A DNA stretch of 64,000 bases. It comes from an uncultured Methylophilaceae bacterium. GTDB lineage: Bacteria > Pseudomonadota > Gammaproteobacteria > Burkholderiales > Methylophilaceae. The notes under the pieces were generated by a model. The model did not search any database, was not told the origin of the DNA, and saw only the letters and a list, made by a program, of their open reading frames with translations. Position 1 is the stretch's first letter. Every line of letters starts with the position of its first letter. The stretch spans positions 61,087 to 125,086 of the forward strand of contig CAIPBJ010000034.1 of NCBI GenBank assembly GCA_903863255.1, in the 5' to 3' direction. The position numbers and the translations under genes are program-made. Shown piece after piece: positions 20,318-31,722 of the stretch.

Positions 20318-20791
20318 CTATTCTTTAGAATCGCTAATCGGACTAGAAATCGATTCGTTGATTATTTTTCCTTGAGGATCTTTGAAGTGTAGGTTAAACG
20401 TAACATTTTGCCCTGAGACAAGGGGATGCTTTAAATCGAATAGCATTAAGTGGAATCCGTTTGGCTCAAGTTTTACCGATTCGCCAGCCTTGAGATTCAA
20501 GTTGTCCATTTGCCGCATTTTCATGATGCCGTTTTCCATAATCATGCTATGAATCTCTATCGAATCGGCAGCTGGTGAGTCAATACTTACAAGTGTGAGA
20601 TCCCTATTACTTTTCATGGTTAGGTAAGCCGCGCCGACTGTTTCACCAGGGGGCGTTGATCTTACCCAGTTATCGGTAATCAAGATTTCTTCTTTTTTGT
20701 TTGAGCAGCCATAAATGATGAGAAGAAAACAAAAAATGGTCGTTAGACTGAAGATTCGATTTATGAAGGTTAAGTTAATCATTTGATGCAT
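20318..20791 (-). CDS. PCu(A)C-type copper chaperone lipoprotein
   Basis: Periplasmic copper carrier thought to deliver Cu(I) to the CuA centre of cytochrome oxidase. The 157-residue precursor has a lipoprotein signal (lipobox ending IYGC, Cys about residue 29). The copper motif H(M)x10M...HxM is present: IHSMIMENGIMKM and, further on, FHLMLFDL. The start is ATG at 20791, with an alternative ATG at 20782; neither has a clear ribosome binding site. It lies 1 bp after yacG on the same strand. Its convergent neighbour is a small anchored protein that may share its role. Confidence 0.87.
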   Translation of the reverse strand: MHQMINLTFINRIFSLTTIFCFLLIIYGCSNKKEEILITDNWVRSTPPGETVGAAYLTMKSNRDLTLVSIDSPAADSIEIHSMIMENGIMKMRQMDNLNLKAGESVKLEPNGFHLMLFDLKHPLVSGQNVTFNLHFKDPQGKIINESISSPISDSKE

Positions 20792-20792
20792 T

Positions 20793-20984
20793 CTAATTAA
20801 GGTCTTCCGGTTTTATTGGTGTTGGGATGCAGTATTCCTCATTTGCCCATTGCCCCATGTCGATCAGCTTGCAACGATTCGAACAAAATGGACGGAATGG
20901 GTTAGACGTTGAATACTCAATCTTAGCCTTGCATTGAGGACAATTGACGTATTTCTTGTTGGGTTTCTGACTTATAGATTGCAC
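20793..20984 (-). CDS. yacG: DNA gyrase inhibitor YacG, zinc-finger protein
   Basis: 63-residue protein with the YacG zinc site: CPQC near residues 15-18 and a later C-x3-C pair (FCSNRC). The following LIDMGQWANEEYCIP tail is typical. YacG binds GyrB in E. coli and lowers gyrase activity. The GTG start overlaps the last codons of zapD, indicating coupled translation. It belongs to the pilD-coaE-zapD-yacG run. Confidence 0.92.
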   Translation of the reverse strand: MQSISQKPNKKYVNCPQCKAKIEYSTSNPFRPFCSNRCKLIDMGQWANEEYCIPTPIKPEDLN

Positions 20985-21730
20985 AGTGTAAGGTTGAAGC
21001 TGACATCAGCCTCAATTTGACGCGGTTTTTCTGAGGGACTTAGGGAAATGAAGCGAATACTGATTGCATATTTGTTAGCGCTGACTTCTGGATAATAGTT
21101 CACACCCTTTTCTAGTTCTATCCTGAGCATTTGAGCTGGTTTTGCACCACCTAGCATCTGCTGGTAGGAACCATTCGTTGCCAATAAAGGTGTTGTTTTT
21201 CCACTTCCCCTCAAGATATGCAAAATAATCTTGATGGCATCATAAATTGGCAGCAGACTGATCAGCCAATGGTTCAGGTCTTCCTTACGTCTTTCATCTC
21301 CAAGTCCTAGCCAATGGTGGTAGGAAGGGATGTCAAATTCACAAAGTCCCCCAGGTATAACTGAACGCTGTTTTATACTCATGAGCCATTCATTATCTCG
21401 TAATGACTGGCCCAACTTATTTGTATTTGAACGAAGTTCAATGGATGTTTTTTGTATGTCCTGTAATATTTCTTCCAGCAAATTCTCGGCTATGTTTGGG
21501 TTGCCGAAAAGGCCGGTCATCATGTTTCTTTGTCTGTCGAGTTCCTGAAGTAAATCGGCTTTTAGCTCTGCCCTATCAATGACATCGAGTATCTGGAAAA
21601 TTGCAGATAAAGCATTGTGATGATTAAACTCGTGGTTAGAACTGATATTGAATAAAACTTTGACAAACAAATCCTCCAGACGTAGGAACGTCCTGATGCG
21701 CTCATTGAAAGGATAATCGTAATCTGACAC
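20972..21730 (-). CDS. zapD: Cell division protein ZapD
   Basis: 252-residue ZapD (DUF1342) protein; in E. coli it cross-links FtsZ filaments at the division ring. The N-terminal FNERIRTFLRLEDLF block is characteristic. It is mostly helical and cytoplasmic, without membrane segments. GTG start. The 3' end overlaps the yacG start, and coaE lies 48 bp upstream. Confidence 0.93.
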   Translation of the reverse strand: MSDYDYPFNERIRTFLRLEDLFVKVLFNISSNHEFNHHNALSAIFQILDVIDRAELKADLLQELDRQRNMMTGLFGNPNIAENLLEEILQDIQKTSIELRSNTNKLGQSLRDNEWLMSIKQRSVIPGGLCEFDIPSYHHWLGLGDERRKEDLNHWLISLLPIYDAIKIILHILRGSGKTTPLLATNGSYQQMLGGAKPAQMLRIELEKGVNYYPEVSANKYAISIRFISLSPSEKPRQIEADVSFNLTLCNL

Positions 21731-21778
21731 TATTTCAGACTCGGGGAAAATGGTTTTAGTTGCGATGGATTATGAGAT

Positions 21779-22384
21779 TTAATCGCTAACTATGCAAGTA
21801 TTAATGTATTTTCTGTGAAAATCATTAATTTTATTAGATAAATCTTCAAGAGACCCATTGTTCTCAATAATGTCATCTGCCATGGCCAATCTTCTTTCTT
21901 TGCTAATTTGCGCGGCTATAATTGCTTTAGCTTCACTAAGGCTTAGATTGCTTCTTTTCATTGTGCGAGATAGTTGAAGTGTTTCATCACAATCGATAAC
22001 TAATATTTTATCGATGTAGTTTAAATAGCGACTGTTTTCATCAAGTAATGGGATTGATAATATTTGATAAGGAGTTTTGCTGTTTGCTGACAGTTCTAGC
22101 AGGGCAGCATCAAAGATAAGGGGATGAAGAATACTTTCCAACTCTTTTCTACAGGAATCTTTGGAAAATATGATCTTTCTGAGCGCTGCTCGATCAAGAC
22201 TTTTATCCTGATTGAGGATGGTGTCTCCAAAAACCGCGGCAATCTTATCTAACACTGCTTGTTGATTGGTGAGTTTGTGAGATATCAGATCTACGTCAAC
22301 CACCGGTACGCCCAGATTAGCAAATATCTTCGTGGCTTCAGTCTTGCCACTTCCAATCCCACCCGTCAAGGCAATAACCGGCAT
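21779..22384 (-). CDS. coaE: Dephospho-CoA kinase
   Basis: Phosphorylates dephospho-CoA in the last step of CoA synthesis. The 201-residue protein has the P-loop TGGIGSGKTEA at the N-terminus, the VVDVDLISHKL segment and the substrate-lid region. It starts 2 bp after the pilD stop, so the two genes are read together. Confidence 0.96.
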   Translation of the reverse strand: MPVIALTGGIGSGKTEATKIFANLGVPVVDVDLISHKLTNQQAVLDKIAAVFGDTILNQDKSLDRAALRKIIFSKDSCRKELESILHPLIFDAALLELSANSKTPYQILSIPLLDENSRYLNYIDKILVIDCDETLQLSRTMKRSNLSLSEAKAIIAAQISKERRLAMADDIIENNGSLEDLSNKINDFHRKYINTCIVSD

Positions 22385-22386
22385 GA

Positions 22387-23259
22387 CTAGCTAAGTAAGT
22401 ATATATGCGAAAGTTGACTGCCCCAAAATAGTGCAGCAATTCCCCCTAAGGCAAGGTAGGGGCCAAACGGCATGGGAACATTGCGACCTCGTTTTGCTGC
22501 TATGATCAAGGTAACACCAACGGCAGTTCCAATGATGGAAGATAGTAATATAACAGCAGGAATCAGTTGCCAACCAAACCAGGCGCCAATAGCAGCCAGT
22601 AATTTAAAATCCCCATAGCCCATGCCTTCTTTTCCGGTAATGATCTTGAATAGCCAGTATATCGACCAAAGAATTAAATAGCCTGCAACTGCCCCCAGTA
22701 TGGCTGAGTGGATATCCGTAAATCCATTATCCAGATTAAATAAGAGACCTATCCATAATAATGGCAGGGTGATGTCGTCGGGTAAGAGTTGGGTATCAAA
22801 GTCAATAAAAGTTAGAGCAATCATGGCGATAGTAAATATCCAAGCTGCAATAGTCAGGGTCGTAAATCCAAAGTCCCATGAAATTGCTCCTAAAAGTACA
22901 CCGGTGGTAAGTTCAATCAGTGGGTAACGCAGGCTTATAGGCTTTTTGCATTCTTTGCATCGCCCTTTTAGAAAGATGTAACTGATAACGGGGATGTTTT
23001 CTGCGGCACTGATTTGGTGACCGCAATGAGGGCAGCAAGACCTGGGCGTGGCCAAGTTGTATTTAGTTTGAACTGAAGGTGATTTACCTTGCAGTTCCAT
23101 GCAATTGTTTTCCCACTCCTGTTGCATCATTTTGGGAAGTCTATGAATCACAACATTTAAAAAACTGCCGATTAGAAGGCCAAGAATAATCGACAAAATG
23201 ATAAAAATGGAATGATTTTCGCTTAGAAAGGTTAAGAAATCAAAAACGTTGTCAAACAT
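22387..23259 (-). CDS. pilD: Prepilin peptidase / N-methyltransferase (PilD)
   Basis: Inner-membrane aspartic protease that cleaves and methylates type IV pilin and type II secretion pseudopilin precursors. The 290-residue protein keeps the cytoplasmic zinc-type pairs CPHC and CKEC and both catalytic aspartate motifs, FIDFDTQLLPDD and GYGDFK. About seven to eight hydrophobic segments are visible. The usual pilB and pilC partners are not upstream; an unknown gene on the other strand is there instead. It leads the pilD-coaE-zapD-yacG run. Confidence 0.95.
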   Translation of the reverse strand: MFDNVFDFLTFLSENHSIFIILSIILGLLIGSFLNVVIHRLPKMMQQEWENNCMELQGKSPSVQTKYNLATPRSCCPHCGHQISAAENIPVISYIFLKGRCKECKKPISLRYPLIELTTGVLLGAISWDFGFTTLTIAAWIFTIAMIALTFIDFDTQLLPDDITLPLLWIGLLFNLDNGFTDIHSAILGAVAGYLILWSIYWLFKIITGKEGMGYGDFKLLAAIGAWFGWQLIPAVILLSSIIGTAVGVTLIIAAKRGRNVPMPFGPYLALGGIAALFWGSQLSHIYLLS

Positions 23260-23410
23260 ATTGCGTCCTATGGGTAAACTTTTGGCATCTTCGCACCGTT
23301 ATATATTTAAAGCAACTGCTTCAAAGTGATTAAAAATGGGACTTGAAGAATGACGTTTTGGCACCATTTATTCAATGATGATTAAATAATGCTTGTTTGA
23401 AAGGAAAATA

Positions 23411-23761
23411 ATGACAAACTCTAATTTCTCTGAGGACGCTCTAACGGGTTGGAACCAGCTCGGTATATGGAATGAACCGGTGATATGCAGGGTCGAAGTC
23501 GATCTTCCCGGGTGGATGGAGCAGTTGACAGGTAGCTCGGATTGGGAAGTGTTTGATGAAGACCAGGATGAGGCTTATGTCAGTTTTGGATTGCGACTGG
23601 GTCCTCAAGAGGCAGAGGTGACACTTTATCATAATGGTTATGCAGTAGTTGACATTGATGGGTCAGCGGTTTTTGACGGAACACTAACTTCAACAACAAG
23701 TGCTTGTGCTCACTTGGCATACTATCGTGCGGACAATGGTGAACCTATCTTATTGAATTAA
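23411..23761 (+). CDS. Unknown small acidic protein
   Basis: 116 residues from the ATG at 23411, which has AAGGAAAATA upstream; an in-frame TTG at 23393 is less likely. The protein is acidic (for example VFDEDQDEAYVSF), with no signal peptide, membrane segment or cysteine cluster. The sequence alternates short strand-like runs with aromatic residues (WMEQLTGSSDWEVF), suggesting a small beta-rich cytoplasmic fold. It stands alone between divergent pilD and convergent ispB. I do not recognise the family. Confidence 0.65.
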   Translation: MTNSNFSEDALTGWNQLGIWNEPVICRVEVDLPGWMEQLTGSSDWEVFDEDQDEAYVSFGLRLGPQEAEVTLYHNGYAVVDIDGSAVFDGTLTSTTSACAHLAYYRADNGEPILLN

Positions 23762-23788
23762 ATAAGCCCCTTTGATTCTGGGGGTTCG

Positions 23789-24757
23789 TTAGAATGTTCG
23801 CTCCACGGCGAATGAAGCAAGTTCTATGAGCAAGTTTCTATAGAGCGAAGGCTGGAAGTGTTGGATTGACTTGCAAGCCATCTCAGCCTCGTTCTTAGCT
23901 AACGATCTTACGTGCTCAAGCGCTCCAGTCGATTTTACTGATTCCATGACAGCCGGCAATTCAGTTAATCCGCCTTCTTCTATGGCATGACGAATTGTAT
24001 CACTTTGAGTCTTTGTTCCATTTCTCATGGCATAAAGGAGAGGTAGTGTTGGTTTACCTTCAGCCAAATCGTCACCTAGATTTTTACCAATTGTTTCAGT
24101 TTCCCCACTAAAGTCCAATACATCATCAATGAGCTGAAAAGCCGTACCAAGATGCATCCCATAATTTGATAATGCAATCTCATCATTTTTGGAAGCGCCG
24201 GAAACAATGGCTCCCAGTCTTGTCGCAGCTTCAAATAACTTGGCTGTTTTATAATGAATAACTTTTAAATAAGCTTCATCGCTTACATCCGCGTTATGGC
24301 AGTTTAATAATTGAAGAACCTCTCCCTCAGCGATAATGTTTGTTGCTTCCGCAAGGACGTCCATTACTCGCATGTCTTGAATATTAACCATCATCTGAAA
24401 TGCCCGGGAGTACACAAAGTCTCCGACAAGTACACTTGCTGCATTTCCAAAAATTGAGTTTGCTGTCGCTCTTCCTCTACGCATGGACGATTCGTCAACG
24501 ACATCATCGTGGAGTAACGTTGCAGTGTGAATGAATTCTACTATGGCAGCCAGTTCATGGTGTGCTGCCTTGATCTGACCGAACAATCCTGCAGACATCA
24601 AGACTAGCGCTGGTCTTAAGCGCTTACCACCGCTATTAATGATATAGTCGGCGACTTGGTTGATTAAAATCACTTCGGAGTGCAAGGATTTTCTTATTAC
24701 TTCATCTACTGAGATCATATCATCAGCAATAGAGGATTGGATAAATGCTAGGGACAC
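23789..24757 (-). CDS. ispB: Trans-polyprenyl diphosphate synthase (octaprenyl type)
   Basis: Builds the long isoprenoid side chain of ubiquinone. The 322-residue protein has both aspartate-rich motifs, LLHDDVVDESSMRRG and QLIDDVLDFSG, and GGKRLRPALVL near the N-terminus. The start is GTG with AAGGTAG about 8 nt upstream. It is divergent from rplU-rpmA, the usual placement in beta- and gammaproteobacteria. Chain length is inferred from family context. Confidence 0.95.
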   Translation of the reverse strand: MSLAFIQSSIADDMISVDEVIRKSLHSEVILINQVADYIINSGGKRLRPALVLMSAGLFGQIKAAHHELAAIVEFIHTATLLHDDVVDESSMRRGRATANSIFGNAASVLVGDFVYSRAFQMMVNIQDMRVMDVLAEATNIIAEGEVLQLLNCHNADVSDEAYLKVIHYKTAKLFEAATRLGAIVSGASKNDEIALSNYGMHLGTAFQLIDDVLDFSGETETIGKNLGDDLAEGKPTLPLLYAMRNGTKTQSDTIRHAIEEGGLTELPAVMESVKSTGALEHVRSLAKNEAEMACKSIQHFQPSLYRNLLIELASFAVERTF

Positions 24758-24859
24758 AAACTATCTACCTTAAAATGACAGTAACAATTCTAGCATAGAG
24801 CTAAGACACTTACAGCTTGCTTATGATTTGCCGCTTTGCAAATAAATAAAGATTTCCAT

Positions 24860-24887
24860 TTGCTTAAGTCCAAAATTTACGTATAAT
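24860..24887 (+). promoter_or_regulatory. Sigma70-type promoter for rplU-rpmA
   Basis: TTGCTT at 24860-24865 and a perfect TATAAT at 24882-24887 with a 16-bp spacer, 39 bp before the rplU start. It lies in the divergent ispB-rplU gap. Confidence 0.6.
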
Positions 24888-24926
24888 GCTCGATTCATTT
24901 GAATGCGTAGTAAACGAGGTTTAATC

Positions 24927-25274
24927 ATGTATGCAGTCATCAAAACAGGTGGAAAACAATACCGTGTTACCCCTGGCGAGAGATTAAAAGTAGAGAAGTT
25001 ATTGGGTGAAGTTGGAACTGATGTAACGATTGATCAGGTTCTTGTACTTGCTGATGGCGATAATGTAACGATTGGTGCTCCAGTTATTGCAGGTGCAGTC
25101 GTGAAGGCTAAAGTCCTTTCTCACGGCCGTGGTGACAAGGTGACGATATTCAAAATGCGCCGCAGAAAGCATTACCGTAAAACGCAAGGTCATCGCCAAA
25201 GTTACACCGAAATCGAGATTGGTAATTTCGAAAATTCAACAAAGAAATCTGCAAAAGCAAAAGCTGCTGAGTAA
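24927..25274 (+). CDS. rplU: 50S ribosomal protein L21
   Basis: 115-residue large-subunit protein starting [14 protein letters not shown]. It has the C-terminal L21 signature with [16 protein letters not shown]. The start is ATG 24927 with CGAGGT upstream; a longer in-frame start at 24903 is not conserved. It is followed 11 bp later by rpmA. It ends in a short lysine/alanine tail. Confidence 0.97.
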   Translation: MYAVIKTGGKQYRVTPGERLKVEKLLGEVGTDVTIDQVLVLADGDNVTIGAPVIAGAVVKAKVLSHGRGDKVTIFKMRRRKHYRKTQGHRQSYTEIEIGNFENSTKKSAKAKAAE

Positions 25275-25285
25275 GGAGTTAGATA

Positions 25286-25543
25286 ATGGCACATAAAAAA
25301 GCTGGTGGTAGTTCCCGTAACGGCCGTGATTCTCAGGCTCAAAGGCTCGGAGTTAAGGCTTTTGGTGAGCAAGTGGTTTCAGCTGGAAGCATTATTGTAC
25401 GTCAGCGTGGGACACGTATGCATCCAGGCGAAAATGTTGGGATGGGTAAAGACCACACCCTGTATGCAAAAGTTGATGGAAAAGTCGCTTTCACAGTTAA
25501 GGGTGCTTTGCGTCGTAAACTAGTCAGTATCGTACCAGTTTAA
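25286..25543 (+). CDS. rpmA: 50S ribosomal protein L27
   Basis: 85-residue large-subunit protein that reaches the peptidyl-transferase centre. The N-terminus [16 protein letters not shown] and the motif [21 protein letters not shown] are diagnostic. It has a strong AAGGAG ribosome binding site and is followed by a terminator. Confidence 0.99.
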   Translation: MAHKKAGGSSRNGRDSQAQRLGVKAFGEQVVSAGSIIVRQRGTRMHPGENVGMGKDHTLYAKVDGKVAFTVKGALRRKLVSIVPV

Positions 25544-25560
25544 TATCCGAGAAGATTTTA

Positions 25561-25592
25561 AAAAGCCCTATCCAATGGTAGGGCTTTTTTTA
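25561..25592 (+). terminator. Rho-independent terminator after rpmA
   Basis: AAAAGCCCTA pairs with TAGGGCTTTT around an 8-nt loop, then a T run. It separates rplU-rpmA from obgE, leaving about 190 bp of AT-rich sequence before obgE in which I see no gene. Confidence 0.92.
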
Positions 25593-25765
25593 TTTTTTGA
25601 ATATTTACATAGTTGCCCAACAGAAAAGGTTTCGCTTTTTCTAATTTTTTAGATTCGTTTAATTCAAATATATTGCAACCTATTCTTTTGGAGTAAATTG
25701 TTTCGTAGCTTATAAATGTTGTTGCTTCGGTTCGTAAGCTATCAGCTATATGAGGCTAAGATTGA

Positions 25766-27947
<2,182 letters not shown>

Positions 27948-28012
27948 CTAAACATAAAATGCGTAAATTGATTGCAACAATAAACCCTAAAATTCTCTAA
28001 AAGGTCGAGAAT

Positions 28013-28504
28013 ATGAATAAAAACCCGCAAGTGGCGATAATTATGGGCTCAGATAGTGATTGGCCTACAATGAAGCTTGCTGCCAAAGTGTTACAGGATT
28101 TCGAAGTTGGCTATTTTGCTCAGGTGGTATCGGCGCACCGAACGCCCGATCTGATGTTCAATTTTGCTAACAATGCTGCTGCAAATGGAATCAAAGTGAT
28201 TATTGCAGGTGCAGGCGGCGCTGCGCATCTTCCAGGTATGGTTGCGGCTAAAACCACATTGCCGGTCCTGGGTGTGCCTATCCCCTCCAAACATCTGAAT
28301 GGTCAGGACTCCTTGATGTCAATAGTTCAAATGCCCAAAGGCATTCCTGTCGCAACGTTTGCAATCGGTGATGCTGGGGCTACGAACGCAGCATTATTTG
28401 CGGTGGCAATATTAGCTATTGAGGATTCAGGTTTATTGGATAAATTGACCGCATATCGCGCAGCACAAACTCAAAAAGTTCTGGATATGCAATTAACGGA
28501 TTAA
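28013..28504 (+). CDS. purE: N5-carboxyaminoimidazole ribonucleotide mutase
   Basis: Converts N5-CAIR to CAIR in purine synthesis. The 163-residue protein has the class I opening [12 protein letters not shown], the VVSAHRTPD motif and [12 protein letters not shown]. The ribosome site GGTCGAGA precedes the ATG. The purK gene starts 16 bp downstream, matching the two-enzyme PurK/PurE route. Confidence 0.97.
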   Translation: MNKNPQVAIIMGSDSDWPTMKLAAKVLQDFEVGYFAQVVSAHRTPDLMFNFANNAAANGIKVIIAGAGGAAHLPGMVAAKTTLPVLGVPIPSKHLNGQDSLMSIVQMPKGIPVATFAIGDAGATNAALFAVAILAIEDSGLLDKLTAYRAAQTQKVLDMQLTD

Positions 28505-28520
28505 AAGTATTGGAGTTATT

Positions 28521-29654
28521 TTGAGTACGATTCTCCCTCCCTCGATGTTAGGTATGCTTGGTGGCGGTCAGCTTGGTCGTTTTTTTGTGATTGCAGCTCA
28601 CGAAATGGGATATAAGGTTACTGTCCTTGATCCAGACAAGCACAGTCCAGCTGGAAAGATAGCGGATGTGCATATTTGTAGTTCATATACAGACCAAGAA
28701 GCTCTAAAACGCATGGAAGAGACTTGTCTGGCAATATCAACGGAGTTTGAGAATGTTCCAGCTGAGACACTTGAATTTTTTTCGCGGAATCGAATTGTTC
28801 GACCTAGTGCCATAGCGGTTGGAATTACCCAAAACCGTGTATCTGAGAAAAGGTTTATCCGAGACGCAGGCTTGCCGGTTGCCCCATTCGCAGTAATCAA
28901 TTCCATTCAGGATTTAGAAAGTGTCCAACAGGACTTGTATCCAGGCATCCTTAAAGTCGCAAGGTTTGGTTACGATGGTAAAGGCCAGGCAAGGGTGAGG
29001 AATCTGGAAGAAGCAAAAGTGGCTTTTGCATCGTTCAATTCTGACGTCTGCGTCTTGGAGAAAATGCTGAATTTGGATTACGAAGTCTCGGTAGTCCTGG
29101 CAAGGGAGGCGAATGGCAAGGTCGTGTCCTATCCGACTTCTGAAAATAGCCATTTAAATGGGATACTCGATATTTCGATTATTCCTGCTCGAGGTAAGGA
29201 TAAAATAAATTTTCAGGCTCAGAAATTGGCTCTGCTTGTCGCAGAGAAGCTAGACTATGTTGGGGTTCTGGGCGTTGAGTTCTTTGTAAGTGATGGAAAT
29301 CTTTTGGTTAACGAGATAGCTCCAAGACCCCACAACTCAGGGCATTTCACCATTGATGCATGTATAACGAATCAATTTGAACAGCAAGTAAGGGCATTAG
29401 TCGGGCTGCCACTTGGAGAAGCAAGGATGCACAGTTCGGCTGTTATGGTTAATCTCTTGGGCGATATCTGGCCGGAAGATGGTGAGCCTTCCTGGGACAT
29501 TGCTTTCTCATGTGACCAGTTAAAAATGCACCTGTATGGAAAAAATGAGCCTCGCCCAGCCAGAAAGATGGGTCATTTTACGGTTCTTGCTACAAGTCGT
29601 GATGAAGCAATAAAAAAAGCCATGGAGATACGCCAAGCATTTGGAATTGGGTAA
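28521..29654 (+). CDS. purK: N5-carboxyaminoimidazole ribonucleotide synthase
   Basis: Carboxylates AIR with bicarbonate and ATP to give N5-CAIR, the substrate of PurE. The 377-residue ATP-grasp protein shows GMLGGGQLGRF, EFENVPAETL, ILKVARFGYDGKGQARV and the NEIAPRPHNSGHFTIDAC metal/ATP block. The start is TTG with TTGGAG upstream. A bidirectional terminator follows, shared with convergent rpsT. Confidence 0.96.
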   Translation: MSTILPPSMLGMLGGGQLGRFFVIAAHEMGYKVTVLDPDKHSPAGKIADVHICSSYTDQEALKRMEETCLAISTEFENVPAETLEFFSRNRIVRPSAIAVGITQNRVSEKRFIRDAGLPVAPFAVINSIQDLESVQQDLYPGILKVARFGYDGKGQARVRNLEEAKVAFASFNSDVCVLEKMLNLDYEVSVVLAREANGKVVSYPTSENSHLNGILDISIIPARGKDKINFQAQKLALLVAEKLDYVGVLGVEFFVSDGNLLVNEIAPRPHNSGHFTIDACITNQFEQQVRALVGLPLGEARMHSSAVMVNLLGDIWPEDGEPSWDIAFSCDQLKMHLYGKNEPRPARKMGHFTVLATSRDEAIKKAMEIRQAFGIG

Positions 29655-29682
29655 TTCTGGAATCCAAGTTGGCCTGAACAAC

Positions 29683-29713
29683 AAAAAAGCCGAACATTAT
29701 GTTCGGCTTTTTT
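29683..29713. terminator. Bidirectional terminator between purK and rpsT
   Basis: GCCGAACAT/ATGTTCGGC is a perfect 9-bp stem with a one-base centre, flanked by A6 on the left and T8 on the right. It can therefore stop transcription from both convergent genes. Confidence 0.93.
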
Positions 29714-29727
29714 TTGTTGCAATAATC

Positions 29728-29991
29728 TTAAGCCATCGATTTAATCGAAGCGCTTAATCTGCTTTTATGACGAGCAGCTTTATTCTTGTGAATAATATTT
29801 TTTTCTGCTATTCGATCGATTACACTTACATTTTCCGAGTAAGCAAGTTGTGCCGCAGCTTTATCACCAGCTTCAACCGCCTTAATGATTTTTTTAATCG
29901 CGGTACGAAGAGTCGAACGTAAGCTGGCATTATGAGCGCGCTGCTTGACTGACTGACGGGCACGTTTCCTAGCCTGAGCTGTATTAGCCAT
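29728..29991 (-). CDS. rpsT: 30S ribosomal protein S20
   Basis: 87-residue basic small-subunit protein starting [21 protein letters not shown], with the [14 protein letters not shown] signature near the C-terminus. It is monocistronic, with a consensus-like promoter at 30046-30074 and a bidirectional terminator. It is divergent from murJ. Confidence 0.98.
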   Translation of the reverse strand: MANTAQARKRARQSVKQRAHNASLRSTLRTAIKKIIKAVEAGDKAAAQLAYSENVSVIDRIAEKNIIHKNKAARHKSRLSASIKSMA

Positions 29992-30045
29992 GGATATTCC
30001 TAAAATTAGTTTAAAATACGAAGCCGAATATTTTATCTGCTCCTT

Positions 30046-30074
30046 ATATTAATTGCAAGGCAATATCATATCAA
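30046..30074 (-). promoter_or_regulatory. Sigma70-type promoter for rpsT
   Basis: On the minus strand TTGATA (30069-30074) and TAATAT (30046-30051) are separated by exactly 17 bp, about 55 bp before the rpsT start. Confidence 0.6.
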
Positions 30075-30171
30075 TTTTCTGTCTTATTGGACTCTCATGT
30101 TAAAATCATCGGTTTACTGCACTGCATCAACCTAATGTGTTTAACTACGCGGATGATTATAAAGAGTTCAA

Positions 30172-31710
30172 ATGAATCTATTAAAAGCATTATTGACAGT
30201 AGGGGGCATGACCTTTCTTTCCCGTATCCTGGGTTTCGTAAGGGATACACTCATCGCGCGTATTTTTGGCGCCGGTATGTTGACAGATGCTTTCTTTGTT
30301 GCTTTTAAAATACCTAACCTGCTACGCAGAATCTCAGCAGAGGGTGCCTTTTCACAGGCGTTTGTTCCTATCCTGGCTGAATATAAAAATCGTCGCACTC
30401 ACAAAGAAACGCATGATTTAATCAATCATGTGGCAACTTTACTGGGACTATTTCTTGTTTTGCTCTCAATTGCAGGCATGTTGGCCGCACCTTGGGTTGT
30501 TGAAATAAGTGCCCCTGGCTTTTCTGCTGACAAGGCGAAATTTGACTTAACTATCGATCTGTTGAGGATAACTTTCCCCTATATATTTTTTATTTCGCTG
30601 GTTTCATTAAGCGGAGGTGTACTTAACACCTACGGTAACTTTTCGGTTCCAGCGTTTACTCCGGTTTGGCTTAACGTAGCATTCATTGCAGCTTCTTTGC
30701 TAGCTGCTCCGTATTTCAATCATTCAATAATGGTACTTGCCTGGGCGGTGTTTGTTGGTGGCATACTTCAGTTGATTTATCAAATCCCTTATTTACTCAA
30801 GATAGGATTGATACCAAGAATAAGTTGGAATTTGCATGATGAAGGCGTCTGGAGAATTCTGAAATTAATGGGACCAGCCGTTTTTGGTGTTTCCATTGCT
30901 CAAATTTCCCTTTTGATTAACACAATTTTTGCTTCCTTTTTAGATACGGGTAGTGTTTCATGGCTTTATTATGCTGATCGTTTAATGGAATTTCCTACTG
31001 GAGTATTGGGGGTGGCGCTCGGAACGATTCTCTTACCCAGTCTCTCTAAAAGCGTAGCCGATAAAGAAGATAAGGAATATTCACGACTGTTGGACTGGGG
31101 TTTGCGGCTGACTTTCATGTTGGCTTTACCCGCGGCGGTCGCTTTAGCAGTCCTTTCAGTGCCGCTTGTGTCAGGGCTTTTTCATTATGGGGCATTTAAT
31201 GCTCATGATGTGGAAATGACTAGGCAAGCACTCGTAGCGTATAGTTTTGGATTGCTCGGTCTCATTTTAGTGAAAGTCCTGGCACCGGCATTTTATTCAA
31301 GACAGAATATTAAAACCCCAGTTAAAATCGCTTTGTTTGTTCTGGCATCTACTCAATTAATGAATCTAATTTTTATTAAACCTTTTGCTCATGCTGGATT
31401 GGCCCTTGCCATAGGACTAGGAGCCTGTATGAATGCCGGACTCTTATATTACTATTTGCGAAAGGCAAATGTTTATGTACCTCAAGCAGGCTGGATATCA
31501 TTTCTTAGTAAACTTTTAATGGCAGTCACTCTGATGGCGCTTGTTTTACATTATCTGGCAGGCGCCGACCAAATATGGCTAAATTATAAACTCATGCCTA
31601 AGCTCATCCATTTATCGATATTGTTGTTAGTTGGTTCATTAACATACTTCTTGTCCTTGATGATCATGGGTATAAGCATCAAAGATTTTATTCATCGAAC
31701 AAAAATTTAA
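30172..31710 (+). CDS. murJ: Lipid II flippase MurJ
   Basis: Moves the peptidoglycan precursor lipid II across the inner membrane. The 512-residue protein of the MOP superfamily has about 14 hydrophobic segments. It opens with [23 protein letters not shown] and contains the [15 protein letters not shown] signature with conserved arginines. It heads a tight run with ribF (12-bp gap), ileS and lspA. The rpsT/murJ-ribF-ileS-lspA arrangement is common in proteobacteria. Confidence 0.97.
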   Translation: MNLLKALLTVGGMTFLSRILGFVRDTLIARIFGAGMLTDAFFVAFKIPNLLRRISAEGAFSQAFVPILAEYKNRRTHKETHDLINHVATLLGLFLVLLSIAGMLAAPWVVEISAPGFSADKAKFDLTIDLLRITFPYIFFISLVSLSGGVLNTYGNFSVPAFTPVWLNVAFIAASLLAAPYFNHSIMVLAWAVFVGGILQLIYQIPYLLKIGLIPRISWNLHDEGVWRILKLMGPAVFGVSIAQISLLINTIFASFLDTGSVSWLYYADRLMEFPTGVLGVALGTILLPSLSKSVADKEDKEYSRLLDWGLRLTFMLALPAAVALAVLSVPLVSGLFHYGAFNAHDVEMTRQALVAYSFGLLGLILVKVLAPAFYSRQNIKTPVKIALFVLASTQLMNLIFIKPFAHAGLALAIGLGACMNAGLLYYYLRKANVYVPQAGWISFLSKLLMAVTLMALVLHYLAGADQIWLNYKLMPKLIHLSILLLVGSLTYFLSLMIMGISIKDFIHRTKI

Positions 31711-31722
31711 CTGAATTAATAA

